Source: Rudanella paleaurantiibacter
GTDB lineage: Bacteria; Bacteroidota; Bacteroidia; Cytophagales; Spirosomataceae
DNA: 64,000 bases
Direction: 5' to 3'
Assembly: GCF_009184635.1 (NCBI RefSeq)
Contig: NZ_WELI01000006.1
Span: forward strand, 62,001 to 126,000
Shown here piece by piece: positions 49,400-56,841 of the stretch. Both the position numbers and the translations under genes were made by a program. The notes below the pieces were generated by a model. It searched no databases and had not been told where the DNA came from. It was given only the letters and a program-made list of their open reading frames with translations. Within the stretch, counting starts at the first letter, position 1, and every line of letters starts with the position of its first letter.

Positions 49400-51091
49400 A
49401 TGAACCATTCTCTTCGGTGGGGTAGCCTTTGTCTGCTCGTGCTTGCTCTGTTCGGTCTGATGACTGCCTGCGACAATAACGATACCCCGGAGCCAATACT
49501 CAGCGTTACCGGAATCAGCCCAACGTCGGCTCCGGCTGGTACAACCGTAACCATCTCGGGTACCAACTTCGGCACCACGCCTGCCAGCAATACCGTGACG
49601 TTTGGTACGGTTCCGGCCACAGTGCTTACGGCCACATCGACCCAACTTGTGGTAACGGTCCCCGCCAATGCAGGATCGCCCGTGACAGTAGCCGCCAACG
49701 GTGCTACGGCTCAGGGCCCGGTGTTCACAGTCAGTGCGAAACCTGTGGTTTCGGTGGCGGGCTCTATTTCGGCCAATACCACCTGGACCAACAACAATGT
49801 GTACCTGCTCCGTGGCTTTGTGTACGTGAGCCCCGGCGCTACGCTGACCATTCAGCCGGGAACGGTGATCAAGGGCGGTGGTGTTGATGATGACCCCACC
49901 GGTGCAAAGCGGGGCGGTACCCTCATTGTTGAGCAGGGTGCCAAGCTGGAAGCAGCCGGTACGGCCCAGCAACCCATTGTGTTCACCTCGAACAAGCCCG
50001 CTGGTTCACGGAAATACGGCGATTGGGGCGGTATTATCCTGATCGGTAAAGCGCCACATAACCGCCCGGCGAGCCAACAGGCCGAAGGGGGTATTGGTCG
50101 GGCGCTGAACGCCCTCAACGAGCCTGCCGACAACTCGGGCACGCTCCGGTATGTACGGATTGAGTTTGGCGGCATTGCCCTGACCAACGAACCGAATAGC
50201 GAAATCAACGGCCTGACACTCTACGGTGTAGGTTCGGGTACAACCATCGACCACGTGCAGGTGTCGTACAGTGGCGACGACTCATTCGAGTGGTTTGGCG
50301 GAACGGTTAACGCAAAATATCTGGTGGCCTACCGGGGTTTCGACGATGATTTCGATACGGACTGGGGCTTCGTGGGTAAAGTACAGTTCGGGGTATCGCT
50401 GCGCGACCCGCAGGTAGCCGACCAGTCGGGGTCAAACTGCTTTGAATCGGATAATTTCAACTCTGGCGAAAACGCCGGTGGGGTTGCCCTGACACCTAAC
50501 AACGGTTTGCCGCTCACGCAGCCTATTTTCGCCAATATCAGCGCCTTTGTGACCAACGGTACGCCAAGCAACGCATCGACCTCTGGAACAGGTGGCAGCG
50601 GGGCTTACCAGTCGGCCATGCACCTCCGCCGGAACACGGCCATTAGTGTGTTCAACTCAGTATTTGTTGGCTATCCCGAAGGGTTGCGGCTCGACGGGAC
50701 AGCGACCGGCACGCTGGCCAACGCCAACAGCGGGGCTCTCGATGTACAGGCTGTTACGGTAGCTAACTCGCTCACGGCGGTGCGGGGCGTGGGCGCCATT
50801 ACCAACGATGTGGCCACCACGTTCTTTAACACGCCAGCCAAGCGAAATGCCATTGTCCCTTCGTCGGACATTGCGGCTCTGCTCAACGCCCAGTCGTTTA
50901 ACCTGACGGCGCCCAACTTCCTGCCGCCTGCGAGCTCAGCATTGCTGGTAGCGGGCAATGCCGCAACGGGTGGTAAACTGGCCGATTCGTTCTTTACGGC
51001 GGCTGCTTACCGGGGTGCTTTCAGCGGTACCGATAACTGGCTCACGGGCTGGACCAACTTCGATCCGCAGAATACCAACTACGATCGCTAA
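49400..51091 (+). CDS. TIG/IPT-domain surface lipoprotein, receptor partner
   Basis: A 563-residue lipoprotein: lipobox LMTAC with C24, then an IPT/TIG immunoglobulin-like domain (~36-113, VTGISPTSAPAGTTVTISGT). A long repetitive beta region follows (NVYLLRGFVYVSPGATLTIQ, GGTLIVEQGAKLEAAG, YGDWGGIILIGKAP) that looks like a parallel beta-helix. It ends in NWLTGWTNFDPQNTNYDR. It probably sits on the outer face of the outer membrane and works with the TonB receptor upstream as a binding partner, in place of SusD (inference). The substrate is unknown. A terminator follows at 51125-51154. Confidence 0.85.
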   Translation: MNHSLRWGSLCLLVLALFGLMTACDNNDTPEPILSVTGISPTSAPAGTTVTISGTNFGTTPASNTVTFGTVPATVLTATSTQLVVTVPANAGSPVTVAANGATAQGPVFTVSAKPVVSVAGSISANTTWTNNNVYLLRGFVYVSPGATLTIQPGTVIKGGGVDDDPTGAKRGGTLIVEQGAKLEAAGTAQQPIVFTSNKPAGSRKYGDWGGIILIGKAPHNRPASQQAEGGIGRALNALNEPADNSGTLRYVRIEFGGIALTNEPNSEINGLTLYGVGSGTTIDHVQVSYSGDDSFEWFGGTVNAKYLVAYRGFDDDFDTDWGFVGKVQFGVSLRDPQVADQSGSNCFESDNFNSGENAGGVALTPNNGLPLTQPIFANISAFVTNGTPSNASTSGTGGSGAYQSAMHLRRNTAISVFNSVFVGYPEGLRLDGTATGTLANANSGALDVQAVTVANSLTAVRGVGAITNDVATTFFNTPAKRNAIVPSSDIAALLNAQSFNLTAPNFLPPASSALLVAGNAATGGKLADSFFTAAAYRGAFSGTDNWLTGWTNFDPQNTNYDR

Positions 51092-51124
51092 ACCCTTTTT
51101 TTAATTTCATATTGGTGTCGCACG

Positions 51125-51154
51125 AAAAGGCCGGGGCTTTGCCCTGGCTTTTTT
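51125..51154 (+). terminator. Rho-independent terminator of receptor operon
   Basis: An imperfect GC-rich stem, AAAAGGCCGGGGC against GCCCTGGCTTTT, is followed by T6. Confidence 0.75.
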
Positions 51155-51175
51155 CTTTTATCAGGATTTGGCTCG

Positions 51176-51336
51176 GATGAATTGGCACGCGGATGACAGG
51201 GATTTGGCGGATTCACACAGATGAATGGGTACACGCGGATTACGGGGATTGGGTGGATGTGCGCGAATAATCATAAATCCGCGTCAACCTGTTCAATCTG
51301 TGTCATCCGCGTGACCATTGAAATCATCCGCGTACC
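51176..51336. repeat. Dispersed repeat, CGCGGATGACA family, copy 3
   Basis: It starts GATGAATTGGCACGCGGATG, identical to 9636, and contains several ACGCGGATkAC words. An inverted copy, AATCTGTGTCATCCGCGTGA, lies near 51294-51313. It fills most of the 51092-51450 intergenic region; no gene was seen there. Confidence 0.65.
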
Positions 51337-51450
51337 TCTGGCTCAGATTTGCCATTCTTTGCCGCCCAATAGCAAACAATTGGGTCTTATAGATACTTAA
51401 TTGTTAGTAGAGTATCTCTAGTATTCAAGCCTTATTTACGACTCAACGGA

Positions 51451-53790
51451 ATGCAATCAAGCGATTATACAAACCAACCGTGGAACCCCACCGGTGCGCC
51501 GGCCGCGCCCAAAAACGTAGCGTTTATCGGCGATTATCTCCCCCGACAGTGTGGAATCGCCACGTTTACGGCCGACCTGTATCAATCGTATGCTTCGTTC
51601 ATACCCGAATCCAGACCCATTGTGGTGTCGGTCAACGACACGCTCGAAGGGTACGACTATCCCTCAGAAGTGCGTTATGAGTTTTACCAGCACGATCAGG
51701 ATTCGTATCGGAAGGCGGCTGAGTTTCTTAACTCCAAAACCACCGAGGTTGTCTGTCTCCAGCACGAGTACGGCATTTTCGGCGGCCCTGCCGGGAGTTA
51801 TATTCTGACCCTATTGCGCAACCTGAATATGCCGGTTGTGACTACCTTCCACACCATTCTGCAAAGCCCGAGCGAAGAGCAGATGCTGGTGCTCAAAAGT
51901 ATTGCTGACCTGTCGGCACGGGTGGTGTGTATGTCGGAGCGGGGGCGCGACTTTCTCATTAACATCTACGACATCCCCGCCGAAAAAATCGACCTGATTC
52001 CACACGGTATTCCCGACCATCCGTTTGTTGATCCGCATTTTTACAAAGATCGGTTCGGCATGGAGTCGAAGTGTACGTTGCTGACCTTCGGGCTGTTGTC
52101 GCCCAACAAGGGAATTGAAAACATGATTCAGGCGATGCCCCGGATTGTGGAACGCTTCCCCGATGCGGTGTACATGGTACTCGGCGCCACGCACCCGCAC
52201 CTGATCCGGCACGAGGGTGAAGCTTACCGCGATAAGCTCAAACAAATGGCTGAAGACCTGGGTGTGGGCGATCATGTGCGGTTCTACAACCAGTTTGTGG
52301 AGCAGCATGACCTGCTCGAATACCTCGGGGCTGCCGATATTTACGTGACGCCTTACCTCAACGAAGCCCAGATTACCTCAGGCACGCTTTCGTATGCGTT
52401 TGGCGGTGGCCGCGCTGTGGTTTCCACGCCCTACTGGCATGCAAGCGAACTTCTGGCCGACGGGCGGGGTGTGCTGGTGCCGTTCAACGACGCCGGGGCG
52501 CTGGCCGATGCGATTATCAACCTGCTGACTGACTCGCCCATGCGGCACTCCATGCGCAAGCGCGCGTATCTGCTGGGGCGCGAGATGACCTGGGAACGGG
52601 TTATTGGCCTTTACGGCGACAGTTTTGCGCGAGCCCGCTACGAACGGATGCGCGCCTTCACGAACCAGTTGCCGTACGAAACAAGCGTGAGTGGCTCGTT
52701 TCAGTTGCCAACGCTCAAGCTCGACCACCTGTTTCGCCTGAGCGATTCGACGGGCATCATTCAGCACGCCCGCTATCACCTGCCTTTTTACGAAGAAGGC
52801 TACTGCACCGACGATGTGGCCCGGGCCCTAGTTCTGACCCTGATGCTAACCCAGACGGATGCCTACGCCAACGACACCCGCCTGCATCAGCTGACGGATA
52901 CGTACTCGGCTTTTCTGAATCACGCGTACAATGCCGATAAGCAGCAGTTTCGCAACTTTATGAGTTACGACCGCACGTGGCTCGAAGAAGTAGGCTCCGA
53001 CGATAGCAGCGGCCGGGCTATCTGGGCGGTTGGCACCTGTTTGGGGCGCTCAACCAACCCTAATCTGACCATTTGGGCCATGCGGATTATGGAGTCGGCC
53101 TTGCCAACGATTCCGGCCATGACCTCGCCCCGGGCCTGGGCATTTACCTTGCTGGGTATCCATGAGTATCAGAAACGTTTCCGCAACGACCGGCTGGCCA
53201 AAACGATTCAGCAGCAATTGCTCGATAAGCTGAACCGGTGTTTTGCCGCTACGGCTACAGACGAGTGGCCCTGGTTTGAAAACTCCCTCAGCTACGACAA
53301 CGCGAAGCTGGCTCATGCCCTGATCCTGGCCGACGAACCGGCACTGTCTGATATTGGACTCAAAGCCCTGCGCTGGCTCGTGAAGGTGCAAACGGCCCCC
53401 AAAACGGGTCATTTTCAGCCCATCGGCTCCAACGGGTTTTATGTGAAAGGCGAGACCCGCGCCTATTTCGACCAGCAGCCGCTGGAGTCGCACAGTATGG
53501 TGTCGGCCTGTTTGGCAGCCTATCGCAAAACGGGCGACGAAATGTGGTACAACCGCGCTGTTCGAATCTTCCGCTGGTTTACGGGGCATAACGACCTGGG
53601 CCTGCCGCTCTACGACACGCGCACGGGTGGGTGCTGCGATGGCCTGCATACCGACCGGGTAAACCTCAACCAGGGTGCCGAGTCGACCCTGTCGTACCTG
53701 CTGGCACTGACCGAACTTCAGGCCGCTGGCCGGGAGAGGGCGGGCGCCCGGCAACTCGATAACTCATTAACCGCGTTGCTCAATCCGTAA
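51451..53790 (+). CDS. GT4 glycosyltransferase fused to a helical (alpha/alpha-barrel-like) domain
   Basis: A 779-residue two-domain protein. Residues ~20-400 form a GT-B glycosyltransferase family 4 domain (FIGDYLPRQCGIATFTADLY, LTFGLLSPNKGIENMIQAMP, NEAQITSGTLSYAFGGGRAV). Residues ~440-770 form a helical domain with YCTDDVARALVLTLML and SLSYDNAKLAHALILADEPA, resembling an (alpha/alpha) barrel of glycoside-active proteins. A GH130 gene follows directly, so the pair probably makes and turns over a mannose-containing glycan (inference). The start ATG at 51451 follows a spacer with an AGATACT/AGTATCT dyad (51391-51417). Confidence 0.88.
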   Translation: MQSSDYTNQPWNPTGAPAAPKNVAFIGDYLPRQCGIATFTADLYQSYASFIPESRPIVVSVNDTLEGYDYPSEVRYEFYQHDQDSYRKAAEFLNSKTTEVVCLQHEYGIFGGPAGSYILTLLRNLNMPVVTTFHTILQSPSEEQMLVLKSIADLSARVVCMSERGRDFLINIYDIPAEKIDLIPHGIPDHPFVDPHFYKDRFGMESKCTLLTFGLLSPNKGIENMIQAMPRIVERFPDAVYMVLGATHPHLIRHEGEAYRDKLKQMAEDLGVGDHVRFYNQFVEQHDLLEYLGAADIYVTPYLNEAQITSGTLSYAFGGGRAVVSTPYWHASELLADGRGVLVPFNDAGALADAIINLLTDSPMRHSMRKRAYLLGREMTWERVIGLYGDSFARARYERMRAFTNQLPYETSVSGSFQLPTLKLDHLFRLSDSTGIIQHARYHLPFYEEGYCTDDVARALVLTLMLTQTDAYANDTRLHQLTDTYSAFLNHAYNADKQQFRNFMSYDRTWLEEVGSDDSSGRAIWAVGTCLGRSTNPNLTIWAMRIMESALPTIPAMTSPRAWAFTLLGIHEYQKRFRNDRLAKTIQQQLLDKLNRCFAATATDEWPWFENSLSYDNAKLAHALILADEPALSDIGLKALRWLVKVQTAPKTGHFQPIGSNGFYVKGETRAYFDQQPLESHSMVSACLAAYRKTGDEMWYNRAVRIFRWFTGHNDLGLPLYDTRTGGCCDGLHTDRVNLNQGAESTLSYLLALTELQAAGRERAGARQLDNSLTALLNP

Positions 53791-53816
53791 CGGTTGAGCT
53801 ACTCCATAGATAAAAA

Positions 53817-53845
53817 AACAAGACGTCAATATCGTCTTGTTTTTT
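53817..53845 (+). terminator. Rho-independent terminator after GT4 gene
   Basis: AACAAGACG pairs perfectly with CGTCTTGTT, and T-rich sequence follows. It would separate the GT4 and GH130 transcripts, or attenuate the second. Confidence 0.85.
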
Positions 53846-53875
53846 GCGTTTAGGGCAAAGTAGTTTCTATACATT

Positions 53876-55369
53876 ATGAGCGTTAAAGCCACTCGCACCG
53901 GAATTGTGCTCCGGCCTGATCCCACCCGCGTATTGTTCCGGTCGTTCGACCTCGGAAGCAGTAATCGGACGCTGAAGATTGTTGCCCGTGTTAGTTCGCT
54001 GACCGAAGACGAGGTGACCCTCAAACTGGAAGAGGTCATTCGTGAATTTGGCAATCGGCACCATCGGTTGGAGCGTTTTCTGCTCAAACGGTTCGAGCAG
54101 ATTAAAGGAAACCTGCTTACCGATGAGCCCCTCACCACCGAGCGAAAGCTGCTTTTGGGGGCCTATTTTACGATGGAATATTCGCTCGAATCGGCCGCGT
54201 TGTTCAACCCGTCCATGATCTGGCATCCTGACCAGACCAATGTGCCGCCTGGGTATAAGCGGTTCATTATCAGCTTACGGGCTACGGGTGAGGGCCACGT
54301 GTCTTCCATTTCGTTTCGGATGGGGTATATCGACGAAAAAAGTAAAATTGTGCTGCGGAAACCCTCGCGGTATGTGACCTCGCCCGAAATTGAGCCGAAC
54401 CAGCATTTCAACAAAGCACAGTTTGAGCGGAAGCTGTACGAGTTGCGGCTGGTCAACAGCATTTCGGAGCGGATTATGGGGGCCATGGGCGATGAGTTTA
54501 CGCTCGATGATCTGGAAGATTTCACGAAACGACTGACCACGCAGTATCGGTACAATGCCGAGTACGAAACCATTTCGAGCGCCATTCTGGCCTTGGCCCG
54601 GTCTAACTACAAGCTGCACTTCGACGACGATCAGCAACTCGATGAACGCTGTATTTTCCCGTCGTCGCCCAACGAAACGAACGGTATTGAGGATGCCCGT
54701 TTTGTCAGTTTTGTTGACGACAACGGTGAGGTAACGTACTACGCCACGTATACGGCCTACAACGGCCGGGTTACGTTTCCGCAATTGCTCGAAACAAAAG
54801 ATTTTCTGTCGTTTACGGTCAGTACGCTCAACGGGGCCGAAGTGTCGAACAAGGGGATGGCCCTTTTTCCGCGTAAAATCAACGGGAAGTACGTGATGAT
54901 TTCGCGGCAGGACGGCGAGAACATCTATATCATGTTTTCCGACGATCTGTACTTCTGGCAAACCAAAGAACTACTGCTGAAACCAACGTACCCGTGGGAG
55001 TATGTGCAATTGGGCAATTGCGGGTCGCCAATTGAAACCGAAGAAGGGTGGCTGGTGCTGAGTCATGGCGTTGGGCCCATGCGGAAATATGCGATTGGGG
55101 CGTTTCTGCTCGACCTGAACGACCCCTGCAAAGTACTGGGCCGTACAACAGAGCCTATTCTGAGCCCCGACGAAAACGAGCGGGAAGGCTACGTACCCAA
55201 CGTGGTGTATAGCTGCGGGGGGCTCATCAATGGCGATGACCTGATAATACCGTACGCCATGTCGGACTATGCCAGCAGTTTTGCTACGGTCAACGTACAC
55301 GAACTACTCGCTGAGCTGACCGGAAAGGAGCCCGTCAGCCCGGCAACATCTGAGGAGAAGCAAGGGTGA
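53876..55369 (+). CDS. GH130-family beta-mannoside phosphorylase/hydrolase
   Basis: A 497-residue GH130 protein. The five-bladed propeller motifs include NGIEDARFVSF (catalytic Asp D273), GVGPMRKYAIGAFLLDLNDP and EREGYVPNVVYSCGGLI. GH130 enzymes act on beta-mannosides, especially beta-1,2 or beta-1,4 linkages, by phosphorolysis or, in some subfamilies, hydrolysis. There is no signal peptide, so it acts in the cytoplasm. Closely following a GT4 gene, it could remodel a storage or surface mannan. The choice between phosphorylase and hydrolase was not made from the sequence. Confidence 0.9.
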   Translation: MSVKATRTGIVLRPDPTRVLFRSFDLGSSNRTLKIVARVSSLTEDEVTLKLEEVIREFGNRHHRLERFLLKRFEQIKGNLLTDEPLTTERKLLLGAYFTMEYSLESAALFNPSMIWHPDQTNVPPGYKRFIISLRATGEGHVSSISFRMGYIDEKSKIVLRKPSRYVTSPEIEPNQHFNKAQFERKLYELRLVNSISERIMGAMGDEFTLDDLEDFTKRLTTQYRYNAEYETISSAILALARSNYKLHFDDDQQLDERCIFPSSPNETNGIEDARFVSFVDDNGEVTYYATYTAYNGRVTFPQLLETKDFLSFTVSTLNGAEVSNKGMALFPRKINGKYVMISRQDGENIYIMFSDDLYFWQTKELLLKPTYPWEYVQLGNCGSPIETEEGWLVLSHGVGPMRKYAIGAFLLDLNDPCKVLGRTTEPILSPDENEREGYVPNVVYSCGGLINGDDLIIPYAMSDYASSFATVNVHELLAELTGKEPVSPATSEEKQG

Positions 55370-55474
55370 ATAAAAAGTCTGAATGCATCGAAAAAAAAGT
55401 TTTCGCCGGAAGGGAGTACGTAAAAAGGTTACGTTCTGGGGGAGCTTTCTTTGTTCATAAATCGAACAGAAAAA

Positions 55475-55723
55475 GTGAATATTACCCAGCAAAAACTCAC
55501 ACGGCAGGCCGTGCGTATGACGGCCACAACGCTTATCCTGGCTCAGGGATGTACAACGGCGGTACTGGTAAAAAATGCTCTTCGTCGGCGCGGCTACAAC
55601 GTCTACCTGTCCGAAGTCTCGAAGCGACTGTTTGAGGTAGCCCGGCGTGAAGGTTGGTCGATTGAAGATATTGGCAGCGGGCGGGTTTTTTACTTCGCCC
55701 AGGTGATGCAGTCGGTGCAATAA
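55475..55723 (+). CDS. Small unknown protein (82 residues)
   Basis: An 82-residue reading frame starting at GTG 55475. It has protein-like composition with a basic, helical centre (VLVKNALRRRGYNVYLSEVS, then KRLFEVARREGWSIEDIGSG). I do not recognise a family. It lies 105 nt after GH130 and ends 65 nt before the convergent sugar-isomerase gene. An overlapping frame at 55366-55635 looks non-coding. An upstream TTG at 55451 is also possible. Confidence 0.5.
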   Translation: MNITQQKLTRQAVRMTATTLILAQGCTTAVLVKNALRRRGYNVYLSEVSKRLFEVARREGWSIEDIGSGRVFYFAQVMQSVQ

Positions 55724-55725
55724 AA

Positions 55726-55788
55726 AGGGAGGAAAGGGGCTCAAGCGTGTCGTTGCCCCTTTTTCCTTTCTCCCCTTCCTGCTTCCCT
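55726..55788. repeat. Purine-rich palindrome at convergent junction
   Basis: AGGGAGGAAAGGGGC (55726-55740) is complementary, with small gaps, to the GCCCCTTTTTCCTTTCTCCC run at 55755-55774 and beyond. It is the same style as the junction at 42785-42864. It separates the small unknown gene from the leftward isomerase gene. Confidence 0.6.
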
Positions 55789-56633
55789 TATTTATTCTCC
55801 CGCAAAAAGGCGACGCTCTGCGGCACCTGCTCCATTGATCGCGATGATTCGTCTTCGATGAAATGATGACGGACACCGGCTTTGCGGGCGGCTTTCATAA
55901 ATTCGGCAATGCCAATGTCGCCCTGTCCCAGCGTTACGTTGGTTTCCACATCGGCCCGGCCGTTTTGGGCACCGGGGGTGCCGGGTTTGCGGTCTTTCAG
56001 GTGCGACAGCAAAAACCGTTTGGGATATTTCTGGAGCAAGGCAACCGGATCTTCGCCGGGCATTTTGGCCCAAAACACATCGAGTTCGAAGTTGACGTAT
56101 TTGGGGTCAAGGTTTTTGGCCAGGTAATCGAAGTAGGTGCTGCCGTCGGTTCTTTTCTGAAACTCGTACCCGTGAATGTGGTAGCAAAACGTAAGGCCAT
56201 TTTGCGCCAGTAGTTTGCCCGCCGTGTTGAATACCTCCACGGCCCGGTCGGCGTCGAACTGCGTAAATGAGTCGCCGGGGTGCGGAATCCAGGCGCACGA
56301 GACGTACCGCGCCCCAAACTCTTTAGCCTCCCGGATAATACCCGGCACATCGGTTTCGAGCCGTTCGAAGGCCGCTCCTGTACTGATAGCTTTCAGCCCG
56401 TTCTGATCCAGCAGTTTTTTGAATTCAGCGTTCGATAGCCCGTAGGTGCCCGCCAGTTCGACCTCCCGAAAGCCCATCTCCCGGACTTTGGCCATCGTGC
56501 CGGGGACGTCTTTGGCAAATTGATTCCGGAAACTATACAGCTGCACCCCAACCGGGGCGGGGGTTACTTTCTGAGCCAGCCCTATGAGGTGTGTAGCCCC
56601 GAGTAGCCCAATTGACAAGAGTAGTGTTTTCAT
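55788..56633 (-). CDS. Secreted sugar phosphate isomerase/epimerase-like TIM-barrel protein
   Basis: A 281-residue xylose-isomerase-like TIM barrel with a Sec signal peptide (MKTLLLSIGLLGATHLIGLA). Metal-site residues appear in KFGARYVSCAWIPHPG-like, VNFELDVFWAK and FLLSHLKDRK segments. The family includes isomerases and epimerases of sugars. It is a paralogue in type of the exported gene at 23579 but uses a Sec rather than a Tat-like signal. It is monocistronic and convergent with the small unknown gene. The substrate is unknown. Confidence 0.85.
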   Translation of the reverse strand: MKTLLLSIGLLGATHLIGLAQKVTPAPVGVQLYSFRNQFAKDVPGTMAKVREMGFREVELAGTYGLSNAEFKKLLDQNGLKAISTGAAFERLETDVPGIIREAKEFGARYVSCAWIPHPGDSFTQFDADRAVEVFNTAGKLLAQNGLTFCYHIHGYEFQKRTDGSTYFDYLAKNLDPKYVNFELDVFWAKMPGEDPVALLQKYPKRFLLSHLKDRKPGTPGAQNGRADVETNVTLGQGDIGIAEFMKAARKAGVRHHFIEDESSRSMEQVPQSVAFLRENK

Positions 56634-56786
56634 AGCCAGCAGGCATATTTCGTAATGGGTACAATGATCTGCTGTAATAATACAAAAAATGGCTGCTTTG
56701 TTAGAGGGAGCAGTACAAGTTCACTTCTGAGTATGATCTGTATAAATTTATAGAGCTTTCGTGTCATGTAAAGTTCGGGTTGCTGA

Positions 56787-56817
56787 TTGGTGACTTATAG
56801 ATATTTGCATAGTTTTG
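56787..56817 (+). promoter_or_regulatory. Promoter of the giant metalloprotease gene
   Basis: TTG at 56787-56789 and TAGTTTTG at 56810-56817 are separated by 20 nt, an excellent match to the Bacteroidota -33/-7 consensus. The ATG follows at 56842. Confidence 0.6.
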
Positions 56818-56841
56818 AGGTTAACTCTTAACTAACAATTT

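Noticed and set aside
55366-55635. 89-residue frame overlapping the small gene after GH130
   Set aside because: Its composition looks random and the overlapping frame at 55475-55723 is more protein-like.
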